Positions 35,775 through 46,903 of a stretch of DNA of 64,000 nt are shown here, one piece after another (positions within the stretch are counted from its first letter, which is position 1; each line of letters begins with the position of its first letter). The stretch comes from Apostichopus japonicus (taxonomy: Eukaryota; Echinodermata; Holothuroidea; Aspidochirotida; Stichopodidae). Made by a program: the position numbers and the translations under genes. The notes under the pieces were generated by a model. The model was given only the letters and a program-made list of their open reading frames with translations, ran no database searches and was not told the DNA's origin. The stretch covers positions 1,800,001 to 1,864,000 of the forward strand of contig NC_092568.1 in the NCBI RefSeq assembly GCF_037975245.1, given 5' to 3'.

Positions 35775-36005
35775 GGGACTGATTTGGTGTTTGAACCAAT
35801 CGAACGGTGATTTCTGGATCAGTCTGAAATTATTGGAGTTATTTGCTTTTACTTCCGTCTTTGTTTCTTTTGTTTTGGAGGGCTGGCGCACGGATGATAA
35901 TGATGATGATGATGTTGATAATGATTCTGATGAAGTTGGATTTTTAACTGGGGATTGTCTACATATTTCGACGTGCTGTGCGTTCAGATTATGACTTTTC
36001 AAGCA
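35775..36005 (-). CDS. Possible orphan coding exon, Ser-rich with PFDWF motif
   Basis: A 77-codon open stretch bounded by a plausible acceptor (CCCACCAG) and donor (GTAAAAG), phase 0 at both ends. It encodes a Ser-rich tract (SLSTSSSSLSS), a Lys/Thr-rich linker and, near its end, QKSPFDWFKHQISP. That short aromatic motif resembles the PYDWM-type motif upstream of Cdx-class homeodomains, but no homeodomain exon is visible on this strand. The Ser tract comes from a TCA repeat, which can create spurious coding appearance. Function unknown. Confidence 0.2.
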
Positions 36006-37470
36006 CTGGTGGGAATAAATACTTTGTGCATGCTTTTGGTTTGTGTTGGGAAATCATGCCGATCGGTCGTCTGCAGAAGGTGAGTACCAATTGTATTTTT
36101 TCTCTCTTTTTTCAGTGATTTCTCTCACTGGTTACTTTGTTTGTTTTTTATTATTTAACGTAAACGTGTGTAACCTAGAATGATGAGAGGAACATCGCAA
36201 GGTGCATGTTCGAATCATGAAACGACGCTCAAGAATAGTTCAGTGACAATGAATGCGGAGTCCCTAGCCAGCACGATTCAATCAATTAGGAGAGGCAGAT
36301 ACAGGGGGTAATAACCATTACTACATGGCCTATTGAGTGGAACATACTCGTCATGTGTTCTGTGCCTGTCATAAAAGCAGCAACCTTTAATATTGATGCA
36401 ACGGTAAAACAAATCTTGCCCACGGGATTATCTGTTACACTCATTGAACGATTACTAGCGAGCGTTGAGCGTGAGGTCCGAGATAATCTGGTGATATTTT
36501 GCTATCTGTCAGATTCTGTTATTAGTAGGGAAAAACAAGTCGTCACTAACAACCTTCCACCGATAAAAGCTTTCGAATTTATTATAAATAAATTTGCAAC
36601 ATTATAACATTTTTTTCTTTTTGCGGTTTTCAACAATCAGTCCTCCCTATTGGCCATTGATGATGTGAATTCATTAAGAGAGATCAGATTTCATTTTTCT
36701 AAATTTTTTGCCAAACACGTTTGGCATTTTGACATTTTCATGCTAATTTTTTTCGGCACGCTCGTTCTATTTTTAAAAAAAGACTTGAGAAGACTATCGT
36801 GCATTTTATCAAAATCATTAATAAGAACAAGGCAAATACCGACGTGATTTGGAAAGATAAGATTCTTACAGAAATCTGAAATTGATCAGATCATCTTGTT
36901 GTTTGCCTTATATGCACCCGTCCCTCACTTATAAAATAGCTTTGAAATCATGACGCTGTTTTGTTGAATGAAGAGAATACGCCCACTTTGCTCTTAAAAT
37001 AGATGTTCGGCATCGATCCTTTCAGAGAGATTATAAGAGATTATGGGGGAGGTTCTTCTTAATTTACCCTCGTGACTGTTGTTGGTGTGTTTTTTTTCTC
37101 TTTTTTTGTTGTATCTCCCTTTGTTTGGAAGTTTGTTTTCGAAGGTCTATCACTGAAGGAACTTTACTTCCGTTTTTCGCTACCATGAACAAAGTTTGGG
37201 ATATGATACAGAATACACTGCAAAGACAACATTTGCCCTTGCCCTCACTTGCAATGTCTCAGGCATCCTCTACCCCGCAGGGAATATCCTGAACTCGTGC
37301 AATGAAGAAACTTGTGGTCTGAAGATGAATAAAGTCCTATTTAGTTGAATTTTGTACCAATTTAAACAATCTCTTCGTTTGTATATGTACTTCTGCTATT
37401 CTGTGTAGGTTATATCTTCATATATGCATATCTTATATATGCATCAACAGTAATATTTCAACTGTAAACA

Positions 37471-37522
37471 TATATCTGTACCTATATCTATATCTATATA
37501 TATATAGCTATATCTATATCTA

Positions 37523-37589
<67 letters not shown>

Positions 37590-37592
37590 ATA
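37471..37592. repeat. (AT)n microsatellite
   Basis: TATATCTATA words grade into pure AT repeats. Confidence 0.95.
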
Positions 37593-38604
37593 ATGATAAT
37601 AATCAGCAGTTATTTTTACGACGCTTAAGCGACCACAAATGTGGGAGAAACCCGCAAGGGCTTATGGATTACAACTTGCACGTCCCGTGTGGAGGCATTC
37701 ATATTGATATACGACTATTAACTTTAAATTTTCTTTCTTCGTAACTAAGATGAAGAGTTTCTCTCATTACTTCTTCTTTTAGAGATGACTTTATAAAACT
37801 GTCCAACTACATTGATTTGGAAGGCTGACAAATCAGTCTTAAAAGATTGAACCTTCCCTAATATATTTATTACAATCAGTCTACGTTTTACCGTTGTATT
37901 CTAAAGGATATTGAATTTAACAAAAAAAAAATTTTTTTCTCTCTCTTTCTTTCATTTTTAACATTAGATGAAAACTTAAATCAATTCGTGCTTGCGTTAC
38001 TTGATCAGAAAATTAGCTCTTTATACCGTCCGTGATACGCGATCTTTCAAGCTAGAATAAGTGTTTTGGATTTTCTCGTTGTTCTTTTTCGGTAAAAATG
38101 AGCCATGATTTTTTAGAAGCATAAAAGTTTTATTTGATTCGATACCATTTACATCTTTGGCGCCCTTTTGATATAGAAGAAGCAGTCATGTTTGTTAATT
38201 GCAATGTTCTCCGCTTTACGAAATACTACATATCCCATCTAGAAAATAGAATGCCTATTACGTCCACTGCAGTCTCTTCGTCTACACAATCTGATAAGCA
38301 TGGAAGAATGCTCTCGCCAAATCAAGCGCGACATCGCAGCACTTAACTATGTTTTACCTTTTTTTTTCTGATTCGCGCGTCACAATCCTGTATAACATTA
38401 CTCGTTCCGTTACATTTAACTTTCTCAAGACTGTTAGCTTTCTTCTGTCTTATTGAAACTGACTCTTGACTTACTTTAGAGAGCTGTACTTTATATACAG
38501 GCTAGACATTTTTTTGCAATCTTCATTTCTGATTGACTAAGTGTGGAGCATTAAAGCATCCTTCGAGTTTTTATTCAGATCAAGAATGAACTGTGTTCAG
38601 TGGC

Positions 38605-38605
<1 letters not shown>

Positions 38606-38688
<83 letters not shown>
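38606..38688. repeat. (AT)n microsatellite
   Basis: About 80 bp of uninterrupted AT dinucleotides. Confidence 0.97.
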
Positions 38689-41600
38689 GTGCCAAATATG
38701 CCTAGTATTGCTAATATACAGAAAATTATCTTCAGGGTTGAAAATTTCGAAACTAAGCCGTGGAAACTGTAAAAGCAGCACTTGTTTGTGTAGAATCGGA
38801 ATAAAATAGAACAAAAAGGACCTGCTCTTTCCTCAACGTGATATTTCTCACATTAGTCATATAAGAACCTCGAGGCGAAGTGAAACGACATCAGTGTCAC
38901 CAATGATGCTTATTATAATTATTCGACTTTTTAACCTTGGAATGCTGCTTTAAGTGTTTTTTTCTTCAAAATCTCTATACGACAGAGTATGAACAATGTG
39001 ATTCTTCATTGTATTTATTAGGCGGGATGAATGTAAACAATTGATCTTTGTGTGTATTCGTCTTCTTTGGATGAACACATTCTTCACCGTAACAGACGGT
39101 GCTATTCAATCCAGTATGGTGAGATATTGTTTGTCTATACCTAAATACAACGGTCTTACACTATACATTTGTGATCTGTTTAAACAGAATTCATTCGCGT
39201 CAAATTTCAAGGACCTAAAAAAAAATGACAATCTCTGTCCGAGCGCTAGTTTTCTCGATGACATCTTTTTTTTTCGGGTGCAGGAGAAAAATTCAATTTT
39301 GTTAACAGGCTTCGCTCGCTGAAGATAATTTCCGGGCAACACGCATTAGGTGAAATCGTGCCAGATATACCACGTGATCTTTGATTTACGTCGTCGGATC
39401 AAGGAAGGTTGTGAAATGTAATCTTAAGGAAAACTCCCTTCCCATGTCTCTCTCTCTATCCTTATTCACAAGCAGCTCAAGAGTGATGCATGAAAATCAT
39501 TTCGAAGCCAATGAACTTCCTTTCTCTGTGATATACTACGTTGCTTTATTCGGTCACTAGAGACATACGACGTAGTTCAGCCGTATTGACAAACGTAAAG
39601 CAACTGAGACCGCTTTGTTATAGATTCGTAGGTTCTATTTATCGGTAAGCACAGGTACACTATATAGAAACAAGGCCGCGCAGTTATTTTTTTTTGTTGA
39701 ACAAATATATAGTTCACTCATGTGACCTCTGTTGTCTTATAGTTTAGGCAGTTTTAGTCGGAGGGGGCACCATTTGACTTTGTTTTTAAATTCTAAATGC
39801 TGTAAAAAGCTCTTGTAAGTATAACGGTATCGTACTTCGTGGTAAGAAAACGGTTCGCGCCACCTTGTGCCGTTCATATATACCTGGAAGCTGTCAATCC
39901 ACTCAAGGTGCTGCGATTTGATACTGTTTATTGTAAGTGTTCTTACGCATCTGCTATTAGTTCCGTTCTCATTCCATTCTATATATAGGCTATAACGTAG
40001 TGCAATGTAATGTAGTTTTGCTTGCCTCGCCCTGGAGGAAGGTTAACACTCAATTCTAATCCCAATCATATATATGCTGCATGGTATTTAGAAGGTAAGT
40101 GAATAAACTGGGTTTAATCTTGCCAACACAATTACCCTTAATTGAAGCAATTAATTACGGAGTTGGAAAGACTGCAAGGGTCCTTTATACATGAAGCAAT
40201 GAACAATATAGTTGTCTACATATATGATGTGCCACTTCGTTCATCATCGGAATCTTCTATCAAATTCAGAGGGTTCAGGAATGTATCGCCTTTCTTCGAA
40301 TTTTCTATAGATTTCAATCAATTTGCACGTTTTTACATAATGGTATCTTCATTTGGAATCATATGAGAGTAACACGTTCTCTTTGTGAAGTATTTTGAAC
40401 ATAAATGTCGTTAAAATAGCTTTGAGAATGAAAACCTATACCTACTGTTTCAGGCATTTCTCCCGATGACGTCATATTTTAGTCTCTGAGGAACCCTGCC
40501 AGTCGTTTGCTTTTGATAACTTACCTGTCAACTATTTGACATTTAGCCTCCCAACGGGGAAAATATTTCAAGACTTTCTTTTCACCACTCTTCAAAGTAG
40601 AATATGAGGTTTGATTCTTTCTTCACGAAAACGTGACAAGTTTTTCGTAAGGTGTCATAAGATTAGCCTAATAAATAGCATTCTTTCATTTTTCTTTTCT
40701 TCATGGGTTTTAACTTTTGAAAAACTAAACACAAATTGGAAACAACTGGAAATTGTTTTGTTCTTGTTAGAGCTATCTTCCTTTTTTTTCCTTTTTTTTC
40801 CATGCATATTTTGCTACAACTAATCATTAAGTTTCATTACGTTCTTATTTCATATCTTCAATTTTCTGTATGTTAATTGGATTGAGAATTCTTGAATATT
40901 AATGTACCCCTGAAATTTCCTTTAATGTGTTAATTCCTGCAATGTACATTCCGGGTCACGTCATCAACAAACGAGATCATTAAAAACGAGAGCAGAACGT
41001 AATTATATAATTATAGGCCTATGTATATTTTTCATTCGAACACGTTTGCCAAACACGTCTCAAATACAATTGCTAATGACTATACAAGTGAACCACCTTT
41101 CACTTTGATATCGTAATTTCGCAATTACATCACTTGCCACAAAATGTCTTCCATTAGATATCACATGGCGGCGCAAGAACTTTGGTATACCGGTATACCG
41201 AATATATGAAAATATCGATAAGAATTAAAGAATATCATTATACCCTAATTTGAACAAAATTATGTCTGAAAATATTTCAGAAGGGGTGTGGGAGGGGTGC
41301 ACGTGGGAAGAGGCGGGGGTTCCTGTTCCACTCCCCCTGGATCTTACCTGTTTTATATTTTAATCATTTGTTTTCGTATCAAGTTTATGAAAGTTTGACA
41401 ACTATTATGTAGAATCGAAATTGGTATTTTTATTACAATATTATTTACGCTTATTATTCCTTTCTTCTCTATTACTCCACCACACTCTATCTCTTTCTAT
41501 TCGGAGGGGGGGGGGGGGGGGTTCAGAAGGGCCTCGGAATGAAAGACTACTGTATAATGTAAAGACAGCCGCGATATACATCATCAATCTCATTTTTTTA

Positions 41601-43500
41601 ATGTCAGAGAAAGAGAGAGAGAGAGAGAGGTGGAGAGCGAGGGAGAAAGAGGATGGATATAGAGTGAATGTGTACACTCGTTCTGCGTTAAATTGAATAG
41701 TCTTCCATAGAAACCAGGTTTGCAGTTGATTTGCTTTTGTAACTCACATATCACTTAGATTACATAAACCTAATTCACCATGCATTCCACGTATGCGTCT
41801 TTATTTGAAATCCTTTCAGCGGGTGCAAATAGATAGGTTGTATAAGCTAACACTGCAGTCATGACACTTGTCGAATTCTGGAGTGTGTGTTTCTTATGCG
41901 AAGGTTATATGGAAGGTTTTCATAATGTTCTCGACTCACTTCCTTTTCTTTATTTTATGGATTTAAAAACAGGTTACTCAAGACAAAGATTATATTGGGA
42001 GTCAACAAGGACAATTTATTTCTGGTAGGAAAAGGGTGATCGGGATTGGGGAATGTCCTAATATGGAGCAAGAAGAACCATAATTACATCATACGTGTAT
42101 TACTGTCCAGTTGTGCAGTCTCTTTGATCTTGAATGGAAGTGAAAACGAAAACACCTATTTTAAGTAAACTTCCTTCCACCCAGGGGCGTCGAGAGACCA
42201 TGTGGACACGAGACAATGATCACAGCGCCCTCTTCAACAAGTCTTTATTCCCCTAAGTACCGTTTTAATTATGAAATTGAGAATATATTATTCTTCACCT
42301 CATATCATCGGGGATGCATTTAGTTACACTCCAATGATATTACAATTGTGAATTTTCGTTTCCATGTTAAACCAGAGAACGAGATTCACAATGCGAAATC
42401 CTTGCTCCTTTATCGTGTTATTGTTCTATGTGGCTGTCAAAATGAAACTCAGATTTGAAATCCGTAATGTGTAATTTTGCTTCTTGCATATATTATATAC
42501 AACGAAGCGGTTTAAGCAGGTGTCACGAGTTTAATGACGTCATTGTTATAATAAATTTATAATGGAAGATGCTATAGCGTGATACGATTACACCATTTTT
42601 AGTCAAGTTTTCTCTCAGAAGTATTCGATATGTTTAGACCTATTAATGTGAAGCCGTAAGTTCAAGCTTGCGCCGAAACAAAACCAATCTGATTGAGATT
42701 GTGTTGAAAGAAGGAGCTGTGAAACTCGTCGCTTTTCACGCGCGCATCTTGTGTGATTTGAAGGCAAAATGGAACGTGGTATATACGCGCCTTACATCTT
42801 CCAGCAACAACGTCTACACCTGCTGTTAATGAACCTTGGCAGATTTTAACACATTTATAGGTTATTTTGTGTTTCACCATCCGATAAATAAATTAGGGTT
42901 TGCTGTCTGAGAGCTTTAGGGAAGACGTCTGAGATGTTCCAGTCATTGTGAGTGGTTTGCTGTATAGGATGTAATAATTATTGAGAAATGTCAAATAATG
43001 TCCCTTGGCGCAATCACCATTTTTTTTACGGGGGATGGGGTTAGGGGCGGGGTAGGGGGATAATATGTTATATCCTTGGCTCAGGTTATGGTTCTAAGGA
43101 GAGAATTTGTTTGCAAGAATGAAGGATGGTTGGTTGGTGATGCAAAATAGTATTACATTTTACAAGTTTTGAGAAAATGATGATGAATTTTCAACTGTTC
43201 AGTTTGTGCAGTGTAGGCCTATACGGTATATATTAACGAACTGTTTACTATTATTTTGTGTGTGTGATATTGTATCTGTCGGTGGGGAGGGGAGTGGGGG
43301 GGCTGAGCCCTCTTGAATTATTCTGGGGTCACGAAGTATATCTAGTTACACCCATGGTTGTGTGACTAAAATTGCATGCGATACGATTGAAAAATTTAAA
43401 TTTATGATATACATATATGAGTGTGTAAAGTGACCCTTAGCTCCTGCACTACATATGGTGCCCTATTCAGTTAAATATTTCGTTTAAACTGATCACGGTA

Positions 43501-43584
43501 GGCCTATGCATGGACAATGCATGGTGTCGGCCTATGCGTGGATAATGCATGATGTAGGCCTATGCATGGACAATGCATGGCGTG
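43501..43584. repeat. 28 bp tandem repeat, three units
   Basis: Units start at 43501, 43529 and 43557. Each begins GGCCTATGCRTGGAYAATGC and contains ATGCAT palindromes. Outer units are nearly identical. Confidence 0.92.
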
Positions 43585-44068
43585 TGCAGAATCTTTGAAG
43601 GTGGGTGTCAATTTTGTAAGCAAAATATTTATGCACCCAATGCTTTGACCAACCTACTTTGTCAAGGCAGCTCATATAAACATACATTTTCCAAACCATT
43701 CTGTAAAAAATGGTTAGCATTAAGTAGCCCCTATGATGTATAGCCTATAGCCTATATATAGTCTATAGCATCTTTTGCCTGACTCTAAATATAGCATTTG
43801 ACGCACATCAACTCGGACGCGTCACAATTAAATACTGTACAACCGATGCATTCACAAATTACCCCCGATAAAATCTTCAAGGAAAGGATCATGCTCTGAT
43901 CTGCAGCTTAACAACTTTTCAGTTTTCATCTCCGATGTAGAAAATTGTTAGCCTTGAGAATGTTTGACTTGGAAGTTAATTCTTGAACAATCAACAGCAA
44001 CGTGACATTTTGTCACGAACCATCCAATTTGAAATGAGTCCCTAAGGTGAACGTAACATGTCAGTGTG

Positions 44069-45412
44069 CAGGGGCGTATCCAGGATTTTCCAATAGGGGG
44101 GGCGCCAGGCATGAATGATCGCCGTCCTGGGGGATGGGTCTAAGGGGAGGGGGTGTACAATTTTTGCTTTCAAAGAAGGGCTGAAATGCCAAATGGTGTC
44201 ATATGCATGGGCGGCGATCCGTACTTCCGAGTGGGGGGCGGGGGATATGACCTTGTTGACTATCTAAGCGTAGCGCCACCATGAGTTGGCGCGAAGCGTA
44301 CAAGAAGATTTTGGGATTAACAATCCCTCTAGATGGCCGGAAACGGCACTTCCCGAGGTTTCCAAGCGGCATATACCCAACTTTAAAATAGGGATGTCAT
44401 GTCCGAAATATCTCATAATCAGGATCCAAAATAATTTTTTTTTTAATTTCGGGTGTTATTTTGGGAAAATTGCCCCTGTCAATCTTGCTTCAGGCGCAAC
44501 GTTAGAATGTTCGAGAGCTCTGTTATATTATTCGATGAAGAAAATGGCCTCATGCAGGCTATTATAGGCCTATACACATGCAATACACAATTACACATAG
44601 TTACATTCCTAGGTACCGATTGCTAGGGCATCCAGGTGAAACGTGTATTAAGCATTACCCTGGTTACATGAGATTCTCAGCTGTTCGAGGGAACATGTAC
44701 GTGTGTAGGCCTACTATAGGGCCTATATGAATACTATGAGGGTGCATATATGTACTATATCAATACCGTGGGCGCAATAATACATTTTGTTGTTATAGGG
44801 CCAATGAAGCCTATAGAGTCAACTATTTTTGCTTTATAAAGACGCTTTATTTGAAAAGATCGCACTGCGTTTATGGTAGGCGAGAAATGAAGCTAAAAAA
44901 GAGCCGTACATTAACGAAGATGCATAAATGTAGGCATGAAAATATTCTTATCCCTGGCATTTGGTGGGGGGGGGGGGTATGGTGCATTACATCCCCTCCA
45001 CCCATTTCCATGGGGGGATATATCCCCCCTCCACCCAGGATCGCCGCCCATGGCCATATGTGATCCATTTTTCGACCTTAATAATAAGCAACATTTCCAG
45101 TAAATATGGACACAAAATGCACAATTTAGTATGGCTGGCATGTCATTTAGTGTTTATAGTGATAATACAAACACAATTACCATCTATGTTTCTAAAACTA
45201 TTATGCCGCCGAACTTCGCCAGAACCTTTTTTTGGCAAACAAAAAATAAAGCATACGGGAGGGGGGGGGGGGGTTGAGCGATCACCGACATCTCACATAA
45301 AGGTCGTCATCAATTTTTTTTTTTTTTTTTTTTTTGCTAAACTTTTTTTTTTTTGGTGACGGCCAATAGGGGGGGCGCGCGCCTGTTGCGCCCCCCCCTG
45401 GATACGCCCCTG
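44069..45412. mobile_element. DNA transposon remnant with CAGGGGCGTATCCAGG ends (host element)
   Basis: A perfect 16 bp terminal inverted repeat: CAGGGGCGTATCCAGG at 44069 and CCTGGATACGCCCCTG ending at 45412. The flanks share GTGTG on both sides (44064-44068, 45413-45417) but not a full 8-mer. The left interior resembles the hAT MITEs at 27.9 and 30.3 kb (GGGTCTAAGGGGAGGGG). It contains a second element, 44206-45052. No transposase frame. Confidence 0.75.
44206..45052. mobile_element. hAT-type MITE nested in the 44069-45412 element
   Basis: A perfect 15 bp inverted repeat CATGGGCGGCGATCC (44206-44220 and 45038-45052). The flanking 8-mers GTCATATG (44198-44205) and GCCATATG (45053-45060) match at 7 of 8, as expected for an hAT target duplication. 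Non-coding. Confidence 0.8.
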
Positions 45413-45921
45413 GTGTGTTTCTTCTTCTTCTTCTTTTTCTTCTTTTTTTTTCTTTCTACGTTCCTTTTTCGTTTGAATTTCTTCCGGTGTTTTGATACAT
45501 TGAGGAGCACTCATTTGTCCTCATTTTCCAAACAGATATTCATTTCAATATATGACTGCGTGAAAACTGCGAGAGTATATATAGATTTGATCAGTTAAAA
45601 TTTCAACCATGTCTTACACGCGACGCCGATCTGGCCATAAATTGAAAATTATCATCTAAAACCGTTTTTTAGCTGTTTGTGGAAAATTTATGACGAGTCC
45701 AGAGGTCATTCAATATTTACAGAACTGCCATAGAATTTAGTTGATATTGTCACTGCAGTGTAGACAGGCATGTATCTTGTCGCATAGAAACTTAAACCAC
45801 AGATCGGGTTTCATTATAATTAAAAGTATCATATACATCCTTTTTTATCAAAACACGCGCAAATGCCTCCATTTTGCAAATATATGGTGGCAATATGTTG
45901 CAACGGTGCTAGTGTAGGCTC

Positions 45922-46121
45922 TCAATGTTTCACTTAAAGGCATTGAAGACTCGCCCCAAATCGCGTGCCGCGCTCTGGTAAAGTTAACTTTCTGTTGCTT
46001 GCAAGTGACGTTTTGTTCGTGTCGCTACAAAATGCAGACAGTAATGAAACGTGATACCTTAATTGTTATCTTTAGCTGGACTTGAGATGTCCATCGCTGT
46101 ATCGTTTGTATACTGTGCTGT
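45922..46121 (-). repeat. Dispersed repeat, copy 2 (uninterrupted)
   Basis: Reverse complement of the repeat at 6555-6746, and continuing through the point where the 6750-9322 transposon sits in copy 1. It therefore acts as an unfilled site. Confidence 0.85.
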
Positions 46122-46414
46122 GGGTATTGACCGCAGCTGTATGCACTGACTGTACACTAGTGTCTAATTATACCGACGGTAGCAAGCTGTGTGTGTATTT
46201 CCTGGGATCGATGGTGGTGTTTAACACTTCTGTTACACCTCAGTCGAAACTAGGTCAAATTACCGGCATTAGACGTTTCTTTTTGCACGAGTCTTCACAC
46301 CCTTTAATCCATGTGCACTATGAACTGCATACTTCATCCAAATAATTATATGAAAGAAACGTTATATGAAAACATGATATACGTTTTATAAACGTTATAT
46401 GAAGGAAACATTAA

Positions 46415-46899
46415 ACGGATATTCCGGCGTTTGTTTATTTTTTTCACTAACTTGCTGGACTGTTTATGCACTTTAGGTCAAAATCATCAACCCTTAATAG
46501 CATTTCGTTTTTATGCACTTTGTTTCCTTTTAACCTTGGTTAAAATTGTATAAATACATTTGTTAACAGCCCGAGTGAGTGATGTCATCATGATGCATTA
46601 GGGATGAAAATGTAGCGTATTTGTTATAATTTATTATGTACAAATTATTCATCCACTGAGGAAAATAATATTCTTACAAACAAGTTACGCATTGATGAAA
46701 TTCTAAATACAGGGAAACATTTACAATAAAACCAATATTCCACAATCTTTCACATTTCAACTAAAATATTACAATGAGGAAGTGTTAAGTTTTTGAAGAG
46801 CATCTGTCATGATGACGTCACAGACCACCTACTATTATTCACTTCCGTAAAGAACATTTCTCTTACGTAGAAGTGTTACATTGTCACTGGAATGTCCCT
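46415..46899. mobile_element. TTAA-flanked MITE (485 bp)
   Basis: TTAA at 46411-46414 and 46900-46903 flank ends ACGGATATTCCGG and (reverse complement) AGGGACATTCCAG, which match at 10 of 13. The ends fit Kolobok-like MITEs. No coding capacity. Confidence 0.6.
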
Positions 46900-46903
46900 T
46901 TAA

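Larger units (their letters stand above)
36010..43500. other. Intergenic DNA with microsatellites, no gene seen
   Basis: AT-rich sequence. Apart from AT repeats near 37.5 and 38.6 kb and a G run at 41507-41521, I recognise nothing. An open stretch from a possible acceptor at 41972 (GTTACTCAAGAC...) to TAA 42083 is too short to call. Confidence 0.5.

Noticed and set aside
38575-38814. Overlapping frames on both strands with Tyr-Ile repeats
   Set aside because: Artefact of the (AT)n microsatellite; the flanking residues resemble no protein.
41973-42083. Candidate ninth exon of the propeller gene
   Set aside because: It keeps phase 0 and ends in a stop, but is 16 kb away, short, and its residues do not look like a propeller strand; a stop right after exon 8 is simpler.
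45293-45514. Lys/Glu-rich frame (minus) and Phe-rich frame (plus)
   Set aside because: Produced by poly-T and CTT-rich runs at the end of the 44069-45412 transposon and just beyond it.
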